Assembly: GCA_964364175.1 (NCBI GenBank)
Contig: CAYILR010000008.1
Coordinates: forward strand, 1-64,000
Reading direction: 5' to 3'
Source: CAYILR01 sp964364175
Lineage (GTDB): Bacteria > Bdellovibrionota > UBA1018
Length of the DNA: 64,000 bases
The position numbers and the translations under genes were made by a program. Of the stretch, positions 7,807 to 16,485 are shown in pieces. The notes beneath the pieces were generated by a model, which had not been told where the DNA came from, did no database searches, and saw only the letters and a program-made list of their open reading frames with translations. Position 1 is the stretch's first letter. The number at the start of each line of letters is the position of its first letter.

Positions 7807-10800
7807 TCACCCTCTGAACGAGCCCTTGCGCACGACGACGGGAAAGCCGGGAAGACTGCCGCTGTTAGAGGGTGTCCCTCCCTGCATGTTTGCGACCTGG
7901 CGCAAACCTTTCCCAGCCATTCCAAGTGAGACGTGAGTGGTGACTTGGCGACGAGTGGTTGGTATTTTAGCTCGTCCTTCCTGCTTGAGCATGTCGATCA
8001 CAAGCTCGTCTTTGAACGCTTTGATGGCCGCGTTTGCCCAGGCGCGGAACAAGTCGTCGTCCCGGTTCACGGGCTTCAGGAGCCGGTTGCCTCTGGCTCG
8101 GACCGTCGCCATCTGCAATGCCAGGTGAGCATAGGGATACTGCCACGGGTCCAGTGTCTTGTTGACCATCAATTCCATCATGTCTACTTCCATCGCCGGG
8201 AATAAGCAGTCGCCCTGCTCCAGTCGAGACACCAACATAGAGGCATCCGCCACGTTGAGCGAATACTGGTCAGCGATAAAGGCAGGTCGAGTCTTCAGGT
8301 AGGTGAGGTCGCGCTGCCAAGCCCGCCGTTCATGTGATGGATTGAGTGGGCCTAGTGAGCCGTACCTCATGCAAAGGTCTTGTATTTGATGAAGTGATGA
8401 CCATCTGTCATAATATACAGCAACTACGTTTAGGTTCTCGACCAACTTGATAATGAGTTGGGTATACACGTCAGCCATATTGACTTTGTGTGCTGTCTCT
8501 GGTTTCACCTCGAACACGAAGTCAGTGATGAACGTCTGGTCCTTGTCCGCCAAGTAGCCACACACCACTGCGAGGGCGTTGTTGGAAGACCCGAGGTCGA
8601 CCCCCATGATGTGCGGGCGCTGAGCCGCTGGTCGCTTCAGGAGGTCTTGGAACAAGACCTCGTGCGGTCCGAGGTCGTCCAGGTCTTGCTTGGGAAGCAG
8701 CTTCAGTGTTGGGTAGTCAGGCCGGTCGAGCTTCGTTTCAAGCTCGGCGGACAGCATCTGCTGGACGGCCCGGCCGGATTGGACTTCCAGGTCGACGAGG
8801 TAGCCCATCGCGGACGGGCGAATGATGGAGCCATACCGCTTCTCGACAACCAGCGGGTGTTTGAAGGCTTCCGTCACGGTGTCGACACGTCGGATGAGCG
8901 GGTCGTCGGCCAACGGTGGCTGTGCGCCGTAGTCGCGTGCGCCGTTGGGCTTGAGTAGGTCGCCGGTCTCGATCAACAACTGCTTCGGAAGCTGCGGGTT
9001 CATCTCCCAAGTAGCCCAGTGCTTGCGAATGACCCGCTTGCTAGCCGCCATGTCGCGGTAGATAGTCATGATGGCGTCGTCCATCGACCGCGGCGAGGAG
9101 ATGTTGAGCATGAGTGGGACTGGGCAAATCGTGTTCTTGTCCGCCGCGACAGCTTCGCGGAAAGAAGCTCGGAGTGTGAGGCAGGCGTTGCTAAGCGCCG
9201 TATAGGTCTCGGGGCCGTTTGCTCGGACTTTCATGGAGCCGTGTTCAGCATTGAACCACCCCAATTCGTCGATTGCGGCACCAAAACGAGTCGTACCACG
9301 CAGACCACTGGGGTTGTTGGCCGCGAAGTAGATGAGCATCCGCTTGTGCTCGAACCAGATGTATGTGTCCGCAGCTACAATAGTGTCTTTGATACCGTTC
9401 TTCTTACCCTCCTCATCCGAAACGAGTTTGTACGCCTTGAACCACGGGCTGTTCTCAAAGACACCCTTAAAGGTGCTCCACAGCGTCTTCTCGGACTGGG
9501 AGACGGTGGTCGCGACGACGGTGAAGTCAATGACCTGGCCCGGGGTAAGCCCGTAGGACTTCCACGGAACAGGCAGCATTGCATTACGATGGACGAGATA
9601 GCTGATAGCCATGGCGGCCAAGGCGCTGTTGTGCAGGACGATGTTGTCTCCCACGAAGCATTCGGTATCCGGCACAGACAAGTCGAATACGGGAAGCGTG
9701 CCGCTGCTCTCAATCGACTCCACGAATTCCCATCGAAGATCGGACGAGGCTAGCCAACTCAAGCGGCCGGTATAGTTGAATTTTTGGCAGAAAGCCTCGA
9801 ACAAACCTCGACTGACGTAGCTGTCTTTCTTAGCACTACAGAACTCTCGCATCTCCATCAGTCGACCGCCTCCTCTTTTCCGGCTGATCAAACCAGCTTC
9901 TTTCATCTCTCTTCCAATCGCGGAAATCTCTGCTCGCCCAATTGGAACACGATCGTGGACCATTTTCCGGCCCCCGTCTTTACGACACGAAGACCGCTCT
10001 AGCTGTTTTTGGAGTCGCTGGCACGCCACTTCCTTTCCGAGGATGGGACCCATAATCCGCAGCAACTCCAATGCGTCTCGGCCGTACACAGACAACCGCC
10101 ACGCATCGAACGTCTTTTCGTTGCAGCGTGCCGTTTTGTAGTGCTTCGATGCGCGAATCCCCAATCGTCCGATCATGAACTTCAAATCATCAATCATCTT
10201 TTCGGAAGCTAGGATAACTCCCAATGACCCCCGGTCTACATAACCATCACAGGCCCAAAACCGGTTCAAGAACAAACCAAGATGACGGATCGACAGACTC
10301 CAAAACTGCGCTGGAACACGCTTATACTTCGACAACCCGTGAATTTCCCACTTGTCCCGGAACCAATGTAGTCCTCGGACGGAATAAGTGATACCATGTC
10401 GGCTGGACACACCGCTCAGGCACGCAACCTCTTTTCCCGTAAGCACCTGAGATATCGTGGGTTGACACAACCCAAGCTCTACTCCGGTTGCTGTTTGCGA
10501 CCATCCCGCCTTCGCCAACCCGAAGATTGCGGATCTCACTTCCGGTGTAACCTTGCGATTCCGACGTGGTGTCAGGTTTCCGTCTGCCAGTTCGTTAGCC
10601 ACGATGATGAAGTCGTCCACCACGGCTGTTGCTTGATTCGTGAAGCGAGTTGACCCAATAACGTTACCATCTGCGAGAAGGTACGCGGCTAGCGCGACCT
10701 CTTCGTCACGGATCTGTAGTGCCTTCTTCGGCTCTGGAAAGGCGCGTGGCGTCGCTACTAGGTCCTTCGTTGTAAGCTGTCCCGCTTCAATCCAACCGCG

Positions 10801-11640
10801 CGACGTAAGAACACGATGGTCCGTAGACAACGTGACTGAGGACCCATCGGCCAACGTCAGTGTGACACATGGTTTTTTACCACTAGCAAACGCTGTCGCT
10901 GCTCCCCAATGGAGCTTAGCCGCGGCATCCTTTGTCGGGACCATGAATTTCTGCCCAACTAAAGATTCGACTGTGCGGCGCCGCTCCCCATCGAATACTT
11001 CTGTGGTTCCAACCACGCACTTCCCGCTCCGTTGCCCGCAGATCGCGATCAACTCCAACGGGTCTACGAAATCACCACTCGCGCGTCCGTCGCCTTTCTT
11101 GAAGCCACAGTGCGGGCACTTGCCAAACTCCAGGAGTGCGACCCTGGCCATGATCGTCTCGATGGAGTCCGCCACGGGAATGTCCCGCACGTAGTCGGCC
11201 TTCGAGCATCGGGGGCAGTATTCCTCGTAGAGGTGCAGCAGGATCTCCGCCTGCTTGGCGAACGGCCTCATCCCCAGGAATCGTTTGTCGGCACACCACG
11301 TCAGGACGTTCGGCGCCCAGTCCACGAGGTCGTCGGCCCTCGTCATCACTTCAATCGCCTGGGTATGGTCCAGGTCTGAGTCGATGATCCTCTTGGTCAG
11401 GTCATCAATATCTGGTAGTAGGTTCTTGAAACGCGCGGTGGTGCGGTCCAAAGCCGACTTCTTGGGGAGCACCAAGTTCGGGGCCTGTGGTGTCCACACC
11501 TGGACGCCACGAGGTTTCTGATTGGCTTCTGCCGCCTTTGCCGTAGGCTCTTTTCGAGTCTTGGCCCGTTTTTTCGGACGCGGCTTTTGTGGTTTGGGTT
11601 TGGCCTTTGAGCCCCAGGATTGATGACGCGACGTAGCCAT
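7807..11640 (-). CDS. terL: Terminase large subunit, intein-containing precursor
   Basis: Start taken at the ATG at 11640; an upstream TTG would overlap thyX. The 1277-residue precursor holds a basic N-terminus and a zinc-ribbon-like CPRC...CPHC region. The ATPase P-loop GQRSGK is interrupted by a 464-residue intein (residues 208-671) and resumes as SALAAMA. Walker B is GAAIDELGW. The nuclease domain has its first acidic site in IMGVDLGSSNNAL, with later acidic residues in VAVYYDRWSS. The mature protein would be about 813 residues, within the normal range for large-phage TerL. It drives ATP-dependent DNA packaging and cuts the concatemer. Function requires protein splicing because the intein splits the ATP-binding loop. 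Confidence 0.93.
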   Translation of the reverse strand: MATSRHQSWGSKAKPKPQKPRPKKRAKTRKEPTAKAAEANQKPRGVQVWTPQAPNLVLPKKSALDRTTARFKNLLPDIDDLTKRIIDSDLDHTQAIEVMTRADDLVDWAPNVLTWCADKRFLGMRPFAKQAEILLHLYEEYCPRCSKADYVRDIPVADSIETIMARVALLEFGKCPHCGFKKGDGRASGDFVDPLELIAICGQRSGKCVVGTTEVFDGERRRTVESLVGQKFMVPTKDAAAKLHWGAATAFASGKKPCVTLTLADGSSVTLSTDHRVLTSRGWIEAGQLTTKDLVATPRAFPEPKKALQIRDEEVALAAYLLADGNVIGSTRFTNQATAVVDDFIIVANELADGNLTPRRNRKVTPEVRSAIFGLAKAGWSQTATGVELGLCQPTISQVLTGKEVACLSGVSSRHGITYSVRGLHWFRDKWEIHGLSKYKRVPAQFWSLSIRHLGLFLNRFWACDGYVDRGSLGVILASEKMIDDLKFMIGRLGIRASKHYKTARCNEKTFDAWRLSVYGRDALELLRIMGPILGKEVACQRLQKQLERSSCRKDGGRKMVHDRVPIGRAEISAIGREMKEAGLISRKRGGGRLMEMREFCSAKKDSYVSRGLFEAFCQKFNYTGRLSWLASSDLRWEFVESIESSGTLPVFDLSVPDTECFVGDNIVLHNSALAAMAISYLVHRNAMLPVPWKSYGLTPGQVIDFTVVATTVSQSEKTLWSTFKGVFENSPWFKAYKLVSDEEGKKNGIKDTIVAADTYIWFEHKRMLIYFAANNPSGLRGTTRFGAAIDELGWFNAEHGSMKVRANGPETYTALSNACLTLRASFREAVAADKNTICPVPLMLNISSPRSMDDAIMTIYRDMAASKRVIRKHWATWEMNPQLPKQLLIETGDLLKPNGARDYGAQPPLADDPLIRRVDTVTEAFKHPLVVEKRYGSIIRPSAMGYLVDLEVQSGRAVQQMLSAELETKLDRPDYPTLKLLPKQDLDDLGPHEVLFQDLLKRPAAQRPHIMGVDLGSSNNALAVVCGYLADKDQTFITDFVFEVKPETAHKVNMADVYTQLIIKLVENLNVVAVYYDRWSSLHQIQDLCMRYGSLGPLNPSHERRAWQRDLTYLKTRPAFIADQYSLNVADASMLVSRLEQGDCLFPAMEVDMMELMVNKTLDPWQYPYAHLALQMATVRARGNRLLKPVNRDDDLFRAWANAAIKAFKDELVIDMLKQEGRAKIPTTRRQVTTHVSLGMAGKGLRQVANMQGGTPSNSGSLPGFPVVVRKGSFRG
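9628..11019 (-). mobile_element. TerL intein with LAGLIDADG endonuclease
   Basis: 464 residues. It begins with Cys (CVVGTTEVFDGERRR), has the block B motif STDHRVL near residues 65-71, and ends IVLHN before an extein Ser. It therefore has Cys1, the penultimate His, the terminal Asn and a Ser+1 nucleophile needed for splicing. Two LAGLIDADG-like motifs are visible: AAYLLADG (about 111-118) and LFLNRFWACDG (about 249-259). A helix-turn-helix-like insert (about 165-196) lies between them. It is inserted between Lys and Ser of the Walker A loop, a conserved site favoured by inteins. Confidence 0.95.
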
Positions 11641-11669
11641 TTGGAACAGGCTAGCGTAAGGAGCTTCTA

Positions 11670-12587
11670 ATGACCACAATTTCCGCCCAAGTCATCGAAG
11701 ATTCAGTATCTCATTGTGAAGTAAGACTACTTACCTACCAACTCAGGTACCCCAGGTGGATACACCAGGAAGTGCTCACGCACAGGGCGTTCGCACGGAA
11801 CGCTTCATCAAGCCGAGCGATCCCTATCAGCCGGATGAATCAAGAGGTCCTAGCAGATCCGGCGGTCCCGCTGCATATTGGGAAGAACCAACCTGGGATG
11901 CAGGCTCATGAACAGATTTCAGGTCTGGCTCGAAGTGCAGCAATCGGTCTATGGCGCGCGGCGCTCCATACGAGCGTCAAGGCCAGCCAGGAACTCTCAG
12001 ACACCTGTGGAGTGTCCAAACAGGTTGCTAACCGGCTGACAGAAGCACACCAACACATCAATGTTGTTCTGTCAGCAACTGACTTCGAGAACTTCTTTGC
12101 TTTGCGCTGTCACCCAGACGCCGAACCGCACATGCAGATCCTGGCCTGGCGTATGGCCGACGCCTACTACGCCGGATCGACTCCTACGTTACGTTCGTTG
12201 GGAGAATGGCATCTTCCCTACATCACGGCTGTGGAACGCGAGGAGTTGCCGCTGGAAACACTGAAGGCGTGCTCGGCTGCGCGCTGTGCTCGGGTGTCCT
12301 ACAAGTTGCACGACGGGGTCACGACCTCCGTGGAAAAAGACTTGGAGCTTCACCAACGGCTTCTGGCCGGGTCGGTGGCAGGAACCGGCGAGCCGGGGCA
12401 CCTCTCACCACTGGAACATCAGGCCACTCCCCTAGCCGATCCTGCGGCGTACAGCGGCCCCTTCAGAGGGTGGGGGCAGCACAGGAAGGAAGTGGTTGGC
12501 GAAAACACGAGCTTCGACTACAAGGCAGCCCTCGCCAAAGGCTGGCGAGACGCGGCCTTCACGGTCATCCCGACCGTGAAGCCGTAA
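11670..12587 (+). CDS. thyX: FAD-dependent thymidylate synthase ThyX
   Basis: 305 residues, AAGGAG six bases before the ATG. The ThyX pattern is present: THRAFARNASSSRAIPISRM corresponds to the RHRxxSxNxxSxR flavin/dUMP motif. HMQILAWRMADAYY and GHLSPLEHQATP (His and Glu of the fold) follow. ThyX methylates dUMP to dTMP with methylene-tetrahydrofolate and NAD(P)H, supporting dTTP supply during phage replication. It is divergent from terL with only 29 bp between the starts. The length is slightly above many bacterial ThyX proteins but usual for phage versions. Confidence 0.92.
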   Translation: MTTISAQVIEDSVSHCEVRLLTYQLRYPRWIHQEVLTHRAFARNASSSRAIPISRMNQEVLADPAVPLHIGKNQPGMQAHEQISGLARSAAIGLWRAALHTSVKASQELSDTCGVSKQVANRLTEAHQHINVVLSATDFENFFALRCHPDAEPHMQILAWRMADAYYAGSTPTLRSLGEWHLPYITAVEREELPLETLKACSAARCARVSYKLHDGVTTSVEKDLELHQRLLAGSVAGTGEPGHLSPLEHQATPLADPAAYSGPFRGWGQHRKEVVGENTSFDYKAALAKGWRDAAFTVIPTVKP

Positions 12588-12669
12588 AGCCTGCTGCCCG
12601 AGCCTTGGCCCGTCGTGACCGGTCCATGGGAAGAAAACCTCATGTAATACTTGAAGTTGTCAATCCCTA

Positions 12670-12699
12670 TTGACAGATCAGGCGGGGAACCGGTACAAG
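12670..12699 (+). promoter_or_regulatory. Possible sigma70-type promoter
   Basis: TTGACA at 12670-12675, 18-nt spacer, TACAAG at 12694-12699. The -35 is perfect and the -10 matches four of six. It would drive the small-gene run beginning at 12746. The rest of the 158-nt gap shows only a C/T-rich stretch (12708-12730). Confidence 0.35.
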
Positions 12700-12745
12700 G
12701 ATCGCCCCTCCTCCTCCTCGTCCTCCTCCTATAACAAGGTCGGAT

Positions 12746-12961
12746 ATGAAGGTTACCAAGGTATTCTATAAGCGAGGGGCCACACTGAATGTCGGTGACT
12801 ATGAATCGGTGAAGATTGAAGTAGCCGCAGAAGCGGAGTTGGATGTTGGGGAGTCGCTGGAGGAAGCCGTCGAGTCGCTTCGGCAACAAGTCTCCGAGGA
12901 GCTTCGAGCCGAAGCCTCTGTGATCCGCGCACGGACCAAGGCCCGTAAGATCCGAGGATGA
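12746..12961 (+). CDS. Small unknown protein
   Basis: 71 residues. Alternating beta-like N-terminus (KVFYKRG, SVKIEVAAEAEL), then a Glu-rich helix (VGESLEEAVESLRQQVSEEL) and a basic end. No known domain. It heads a run of overlapping plus-strand genes. Confidence 0.65.
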   Translation: MKVTKVFYKRGATLNVGDYESVKIEVAAEAELDVGESLEEAVESLRQQVSEELRAEASVIRARTKARKIRG

Positions 12962-12962
12962 A

Positions 12963-13151
12963 ATGCAGGAAGAAGTTGAGGCATTGCGCGAGATGCTCAA
13001 GGAGACGAAGGCCAAGGCTGACCGCTATGAGGTGGCGCTTACGGCCATCGCTGCTGGGCCGCTGAGTCCGGCGCCAGATGGTTGTCACCGAGAAGAAGCC
13101 GAGGAGTTCGAGCGCCGAGCCCAAGCTCTGGCAAAGGCCGCTCTAGGATGA
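12963..13151 (+). CDS. Small coiled-coil protein
   Basis: 62 residues. The heptad-like N-terminus (EEVEALREMLKETKAKADRY) suggests a short coiled coil. It starts one base after the previous stop, and its stop overlaps the next start (ATGA). Function unknown. Confidence 0.6.
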   Translation: MQEEVEALREMLKETKAKADRYEVALTAIAAGPLSPAPDGCHREEAEEFERRAQALAKAALG

Positions 13152-13699
13152 GCCAAGAGCAAGTCACTCTGGTTGAGATCGATCGGCGACTAGCCATGTT
13201 CGAGCCATTCATTCCTCGTACAGAGGTCATGGAAAGGCTCTTGGCTTTGGATAGCGCCATCGAAGACGCCACATTCTGGCGACGTATCGCGGCTTTCAGC
13301 ACCGTGACCGCCATCTTGTCGATGGTCGTTGCCATTGTGGTCGTTGTCATAGGCACGGCACACGCTTCCGAGTTGCTCGTGTACCAGAAGCGGTGTGTGA
13401 CGCCGGAAGCGGCAGAACTGCTGATCACGACCAACGAGGCCATCACGACCTCAAACCAGATGTGTATTGAACAGCATAAGAAGGACCGTGACTTCTTACA
13501 AGCCATGTTCGCTAGTTCGCAAGAGGTCTATAAGGCCGCGGAGAAATCTGGGGTCGTCTACGCTATAGGGGGCAAGAATACCTATGAAGATGTGTCCACA
13601 TTGCCAGACCGAGAAGCCTATGACAGCGTTCTACTCAGTGAAGAGCCGGGCCGATGGTCTGGCGTCATGGTGCAAACCATGCAGCAATCAATCCCGTAA
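13148..13699 (+). CDS. Membrane-anchored protein with one TM segment
   Basis: 183 residues from the ATG at 13148, which overlaps the previous stop. After a charged N-terminal 45 residues comes a single strong membrane segment (VTAILSMVVAIVVVVIGTA, about 57-75). A region with two Cys (KRCVTPEAA, NQMCIEQHK) follows and would face the periplasm or cytoplasm depending on orientation. Its last 116 nt overlap the next gene in another frame. A lysis or superinfection-exclusion role is conceivable but unproven. Confidence 0.6.
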   Translation: MSQEQVTLVEIDRRLAMFEPFIPRTEVMERLLALDSAIEDATFWRRIAAFSTVTAILSMVVAIVVVVIGTAHASELLVYQKRCVTPEAAELLITTNEAITTSNQMCIEQHKKDRDFLQAMFASSQEVYKAAEKSGVVYAIGGKNTYEDVSTLPDREAYDSVLLSEEPGRWSGVMVQTMQQSIP

Positions 13700-14288
13700 G
13701 CTGCACCGCAAGTCAGAGCGCCGCCCCGAGTACCGGGTGGTCGCCAACTTGGTGAAGCAGGGTGTAAAGCCCCACCTGTGTCCGCATTGCGGGAAGGACA
13801 ACGTACCAGCCTACCTCATGCGTGGTAGGGTGGAGGATGGTGTCGTGATCTGGCAATGCCAACGTTGCCACCTCACCTCCCTCAAGAAGCAGCGCCAGTG
13901 CAAGCTCACGGAAAGCGCGGCAGAGACGTTGAGGCCCTCACGGCAAAAGCGCCGGGCCGTGGATCACTGCGATTGGTGCTGTGACCCGTTCCCACGAGGA
14001 ACGGGCCTGGCCACCAGCGAGCGCTTCGGGCCGTTCTGTAGCACTTCGTGCCAGGAGTCCTGCCACCAGCAGGCCCGTGCTCGGGCCGTTGCCGAATGGC
14101 GTCAGGCGCAGCCGCAGTCCGAACAGGAACCACCACAGCCGCGCTCGTCGCACGAGCAACCACCGCAGTCGTCATCCTCCGAGTCCTCGGTGACACGCAC
14201 ACTAGTCGGCAATCCGTCTTCGTCTTCGTCCTCTACTTCCACCTCCATTATCTCCAGTTCAGCCCCTTCTGGTGCTGGGATGTCGTGA
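13584..14288 (+). CDS. Zinc-finger protein, Ser-rich tail
   Basis: 234 residues. Three Cys clusters are visible: MKMCPHCQTEKPMTAFY...WCKPC; HLCPHCGKD...WQCQRCH; and CDWCCDPF...FCSTSCQESC. The first matches a zinc finger common in phage DNA-binding and HNH-associated proteins. The last 60 residues are Gln/Pro then Ser-rich and lie antisense to the 3' end of the gene on the other strand (14102-14572), so that tail may be fortuitous extension. The first 116 nt overlap the preceding membrane-protein gene. Likely nucleic-acid binding. Confidence 0.65.
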   Translation: MKMCPHCQTEKPMTAFYSVKSRADGLASWCKPCSNQSRKLHRKSERRPEYRVVANLVKQGVKPHLCPHCGKDNVPAYLMRGRVEDGVVIWQCQRCHLTSLKKQRQCKLTESAAETLRPSRQKRRAVDHCDWCCDPFPRGTGLATSERFGPFCSTSCQESCHQQARARAVAEWRQAQPQSEQEPPQPRSSHEQPPQSSSSESSVTRTLVGNPSSSSSSTSTSIISSSAPSGAGMS

Positions 14289-14572
14289 CGGAGGAGAGCG
14301 CGTAGCTCTCGCAGAGCTTCTATCACAGAGGCAATAGCTGTAGAGGCCGACAATGCCGGCCAGATGAAGCGTTCTACCAGAGAGCGCGCCTTACGGTGTC
14401 GGAACCGGTCCTGCAACGTCTGCTGCGATTCCTCGAAGGTGAAGTCGAGTTGATCTAACAAGACCTGCTTGGCGTCGTTAGGCGCAGTGTTTTCGAGGCC
14501 GGTGACGATGTCCCCAAAGCCAAGCGCCCGCAGCGTGGTGCGTAAACCGTCAATGGTGGTGGGAACTTGCAT
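14102..14572 (-). CDS. Unknown protein with acidic, Cys-rich tail
   Basis: 156 residues. The helical N-terminus is followed by an acidic stretch (EVEVEDEDEDG) and a Cys-dense end (CGGCSCDERGCGGSCSDCG) that could bind metal. Its last 187 nt overlap, on the opposite strand, the Ser-rich tail of the 13584-14288 gene. The tail sequence is complex enough to be real coding. Last gene of the minus-strand run 14.1-21.6 kb. Confidence 0.65.
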   Translation of the reverse strand: MQVPTTIDGLRTTLRALGFGDIVTGLENTAPNDAKQVLLDQLDFTFEESQQTLQDRFRHRKARSLVERFIWPALSASTAIASVIEALRELRALLRHDIPAPEGAELEIMEVEVEDEDEDGLPTSVRVTEDSEDDDCGGCSCDERGCGGSCSDCGCA

Positions 14573-14581
14573 GGCGACTTC

Positions 14582-15343
14582 CTAGTGAACGACGTCCTCA
14601 TCGTCCTCTGTAGGAAGAGACTTCGCCTGATGGTTGAACAACGCCGGGGTGCTGCCTGACGCCGACACAGTAGTCCCAGATTCCAAAGCGCGCTTTCTCG
14701 CTTTAGCCTCAAGCTCTACCTTGTAGTAGGAGCACAAAGTCTTGAGAGACTCGTCCAAGGCATCGCGTAAGACAGCGGAGACGCGCGTGAGGGTGGCTTT
14801 CATCTGGGCATCGACGAAGGCCATCTGGTTCTTCGATACCAACGGTCCCATCGTCTCTCGTAGGGACCGAAGCTCCTCAGCGGCCACGGCCAAGGTCTTG
14901 CGGCTCATGGGGTTGAGAACCGTCTCCACGACGTACTCGACGGTCACCTCTGGGTCAAACTGGCCTTCGATGTCGTCCGCCAGGCCACGGAACTGCGTCA
15001 GAAGCTGCGTGAGTGCTGTAGCCTGCCCCATACCTGGGTTGGCAAGGTACTCCTGCTTGGCAGTCGCGACGCAGTCGATGACGTCCTTCAACTCCTGGAA
15101 GCGTTGGTCCTGAATTTCCTGGTCGAGCAGGCACTCCTTCAGATGATACCGGAGGGAGTGCGGGGAGATGCCGACGCCATGCGCCACAAGGTCCAAGCGT
15201 GAGTCCTGGACCTTCGGGATCTCCCCCGTCTGCTTCACGTCTTCCAAGATCGGGCTCAACGCTTCGTTGATCTCCGTGACCTTGGATGGCGTGCAACCCA
15301 CGCACACAGGACATTTCTTTGAGGTACTATGCCTAAAGGACAT
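14582..15343 (-). CDS. Unknown protein with N-terminal Zn/HTH-like region
   Basis: 253 residues. The N-terminus has KKCPVCVGC, then a segment ISPHSLRYHLKECL resembling a short helix-turn-helix ending in a possible fourth zinc ligand pair (H, C). The middle is long-helical. The Ser/Thr tail ends in acidic residues. A small-terminase or regulator role is possible from the DNA-binding look, but nothing decisive is seen. The HNH gene upstream overlaps its start by 11 bp. Confidence 0.6.
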   Translation of the reverse strand: MSFRHSTSKKCPVCVGCTPSKVTEINEALSPILEDVKQTGEIPKVQDSRLDLVAHGVGISPHSLRYHLKECLLDQEIQDQRFQELKDVIDCVATAKQEYLANPGMGQATALTQLLTQFRGLADDIEGQFDPEVTVEYVVETVLNPMSRKTLAVAAEELRSLRETMGPLVSKNQMAFVDAQMKATLTRVSAVLRDALDESLKTLCSYYKVELEAKARKRALESGTTVSASGSTPALFNHQAKSLPTEDDEDVVH

Positions 15344-16478
15344 GTAAAACTCCTTTTATATCTTTATTGACCACCTTCCATGCAGTCGTCACACTGACAC
15401 CGTACTTATCGGCTAGCTGCTGATACGACAGGCCATCTTTGCGACTGCCCTTTAATGCAGCGCATGTCGAGGACGTAATTTTCGGCTTCCTGCCTCGTTG
15501 CCGAGAAAGACCAGCCTCTTTGGCAATCCTAATAACGGAATGGATGCCTACACCACACTTGGTCGCAACGTCCTCCCAGGATAAGCCGCTGCTTAACGCC
15601 GCTGTTACCTGCTCCACAGCCTTTACGGTCGTAACCCGTACCTGCCAAACGCGAGGGATCCCATATTTTCGCGCTATTTTTGCCACTGTTGGGCGGCTCA
15701 CCCCGTGAAGCATAGCAATGTTGTCAATACTTTCACAATCACTGCGTAGGCTCTCTAGGATTGCATCAACTGGGACAGAGGAGGCGTGTGTTTGATTTAT
15801 ACTGCTGTCACACCACTCTAAGTTTGAGTAGTGGTTATTTTTCTTGTTCTTGTCCAGGTGGTTTACCTCTGGCTTATCTACCGACATACCAGTGACGAAC
15901 GCCATAGCTACCAGCCTGTGGGCCTTGACCGTGTGCGGTACTCCGTGGCTCCGTAGTTGATACGAAACGTAGCCTTCTCGTGTCGTATTTGGAGCCATGA
16001 TGAGTTGACATGCCCGCTTCAAACTACGTAGCCTGCCGGCTGTAGATACCTCGTAGTGTTCTCCAATTCCTTCTAACCCTGGTAGCAGCCCTACGTTCGC
16101 CCATTTTTCGCCCGAGATGTCAAAGATCAGATCTTCTTTAGGCCTCAGTCCCCTAAACGCTTGTGCGTGGACTCTGTTCTCAGGATAGGTAACCCATGCA
16201 AGGTTATCCACCGTGTTGTCATTTGCCACGTTGTTGATGTGATTTACTATTGTATGTGATGTAGAAGGCTTGATGCAAAAAGCTTCCGCCACTAATCGGT
16301 GAACACGACGTTTATGCTTATTGCCGAAGGTGTCAGTCAAGCCCACACGAACATAGCCACTGGCATCTGGAGCAGGATCGAGCAAACCACCTTGAGTAGA
16401 CCTAACTCTCCCTGTTGAAGAGACTTCATAATGGTCGTAACCAACTATGGCTCTCCATTCTTCAACTATCGAAGCCAT
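15333..16478 (-). CDS. Tandem NUMOD4-HNH homing endonuclease with HTH repeats
   Basis: 381 residues from ATG 16478. Two NUMOD4/HNH units are visible: WRAIVGYDHYEVSSTGRVRS with VHRLVAEAF...NHINNVANDN...NLAW, and YEVSTAGRLRSL with AHRLVAMAF...NHLDKNKKNNHYSNLEW. Three HTH repeats follow (IAMLHGVSRPTVAKIARKYG, WEDVATKCGVG, YQQLADKYGVSVTTAWKVV). Base composition is visibly more AT-rich than its neighbours, a sign of recent acquisition. Same architecture as the gene at 3356-4471, but diverged. Confidence 0.9.
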   Translation of the reverse strand: MASIVEEWRAIVGYDHYEVSSTGRVRSTQGGLLDPAPDASGYVRVGLTDTFGNKHKRRVHRLVAEAFCIKPSTSHTIVNHINNVANDNTVDNLAWVTYPENRVHAQAFRGLRPKEDLIFDISGEKWANVGLLPGLEGIGEHYEVSTAGRLRSLKRACQLIMAPNTTREGYVSYQLRSHGVPHTVKAHRLVAMAFVTGMSVDKPEVNHLDKNKKNNHYSNLEWCDSSINQTHASSVPVDAILESLRSDCESIDNIAMLHGVSRPTVAKIARKYGIPRVWQVRVTTVKAVEQVTAALSSGLSWEDVATKCGVGIHSVIRIAKEAGLSRQRGRKPKITSSTCAALKGSRKDGLSYQQLADKYGVSVTTAWKVVNKDIKGVLHVL

Positions 16479-16485
16479 AAATGCC

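Noticed and set aside
11641..11679. TTG start for terL 13 codons upstream
   Set aside because: It would overlap the thyX start and its ribosome-binding site, and the added residues look non-coding.
13906..14202. Minus-strand frames within the zinc-finger gene
   Set aside because: Arg-rich shadows of the plus-strand gene without a start signal.
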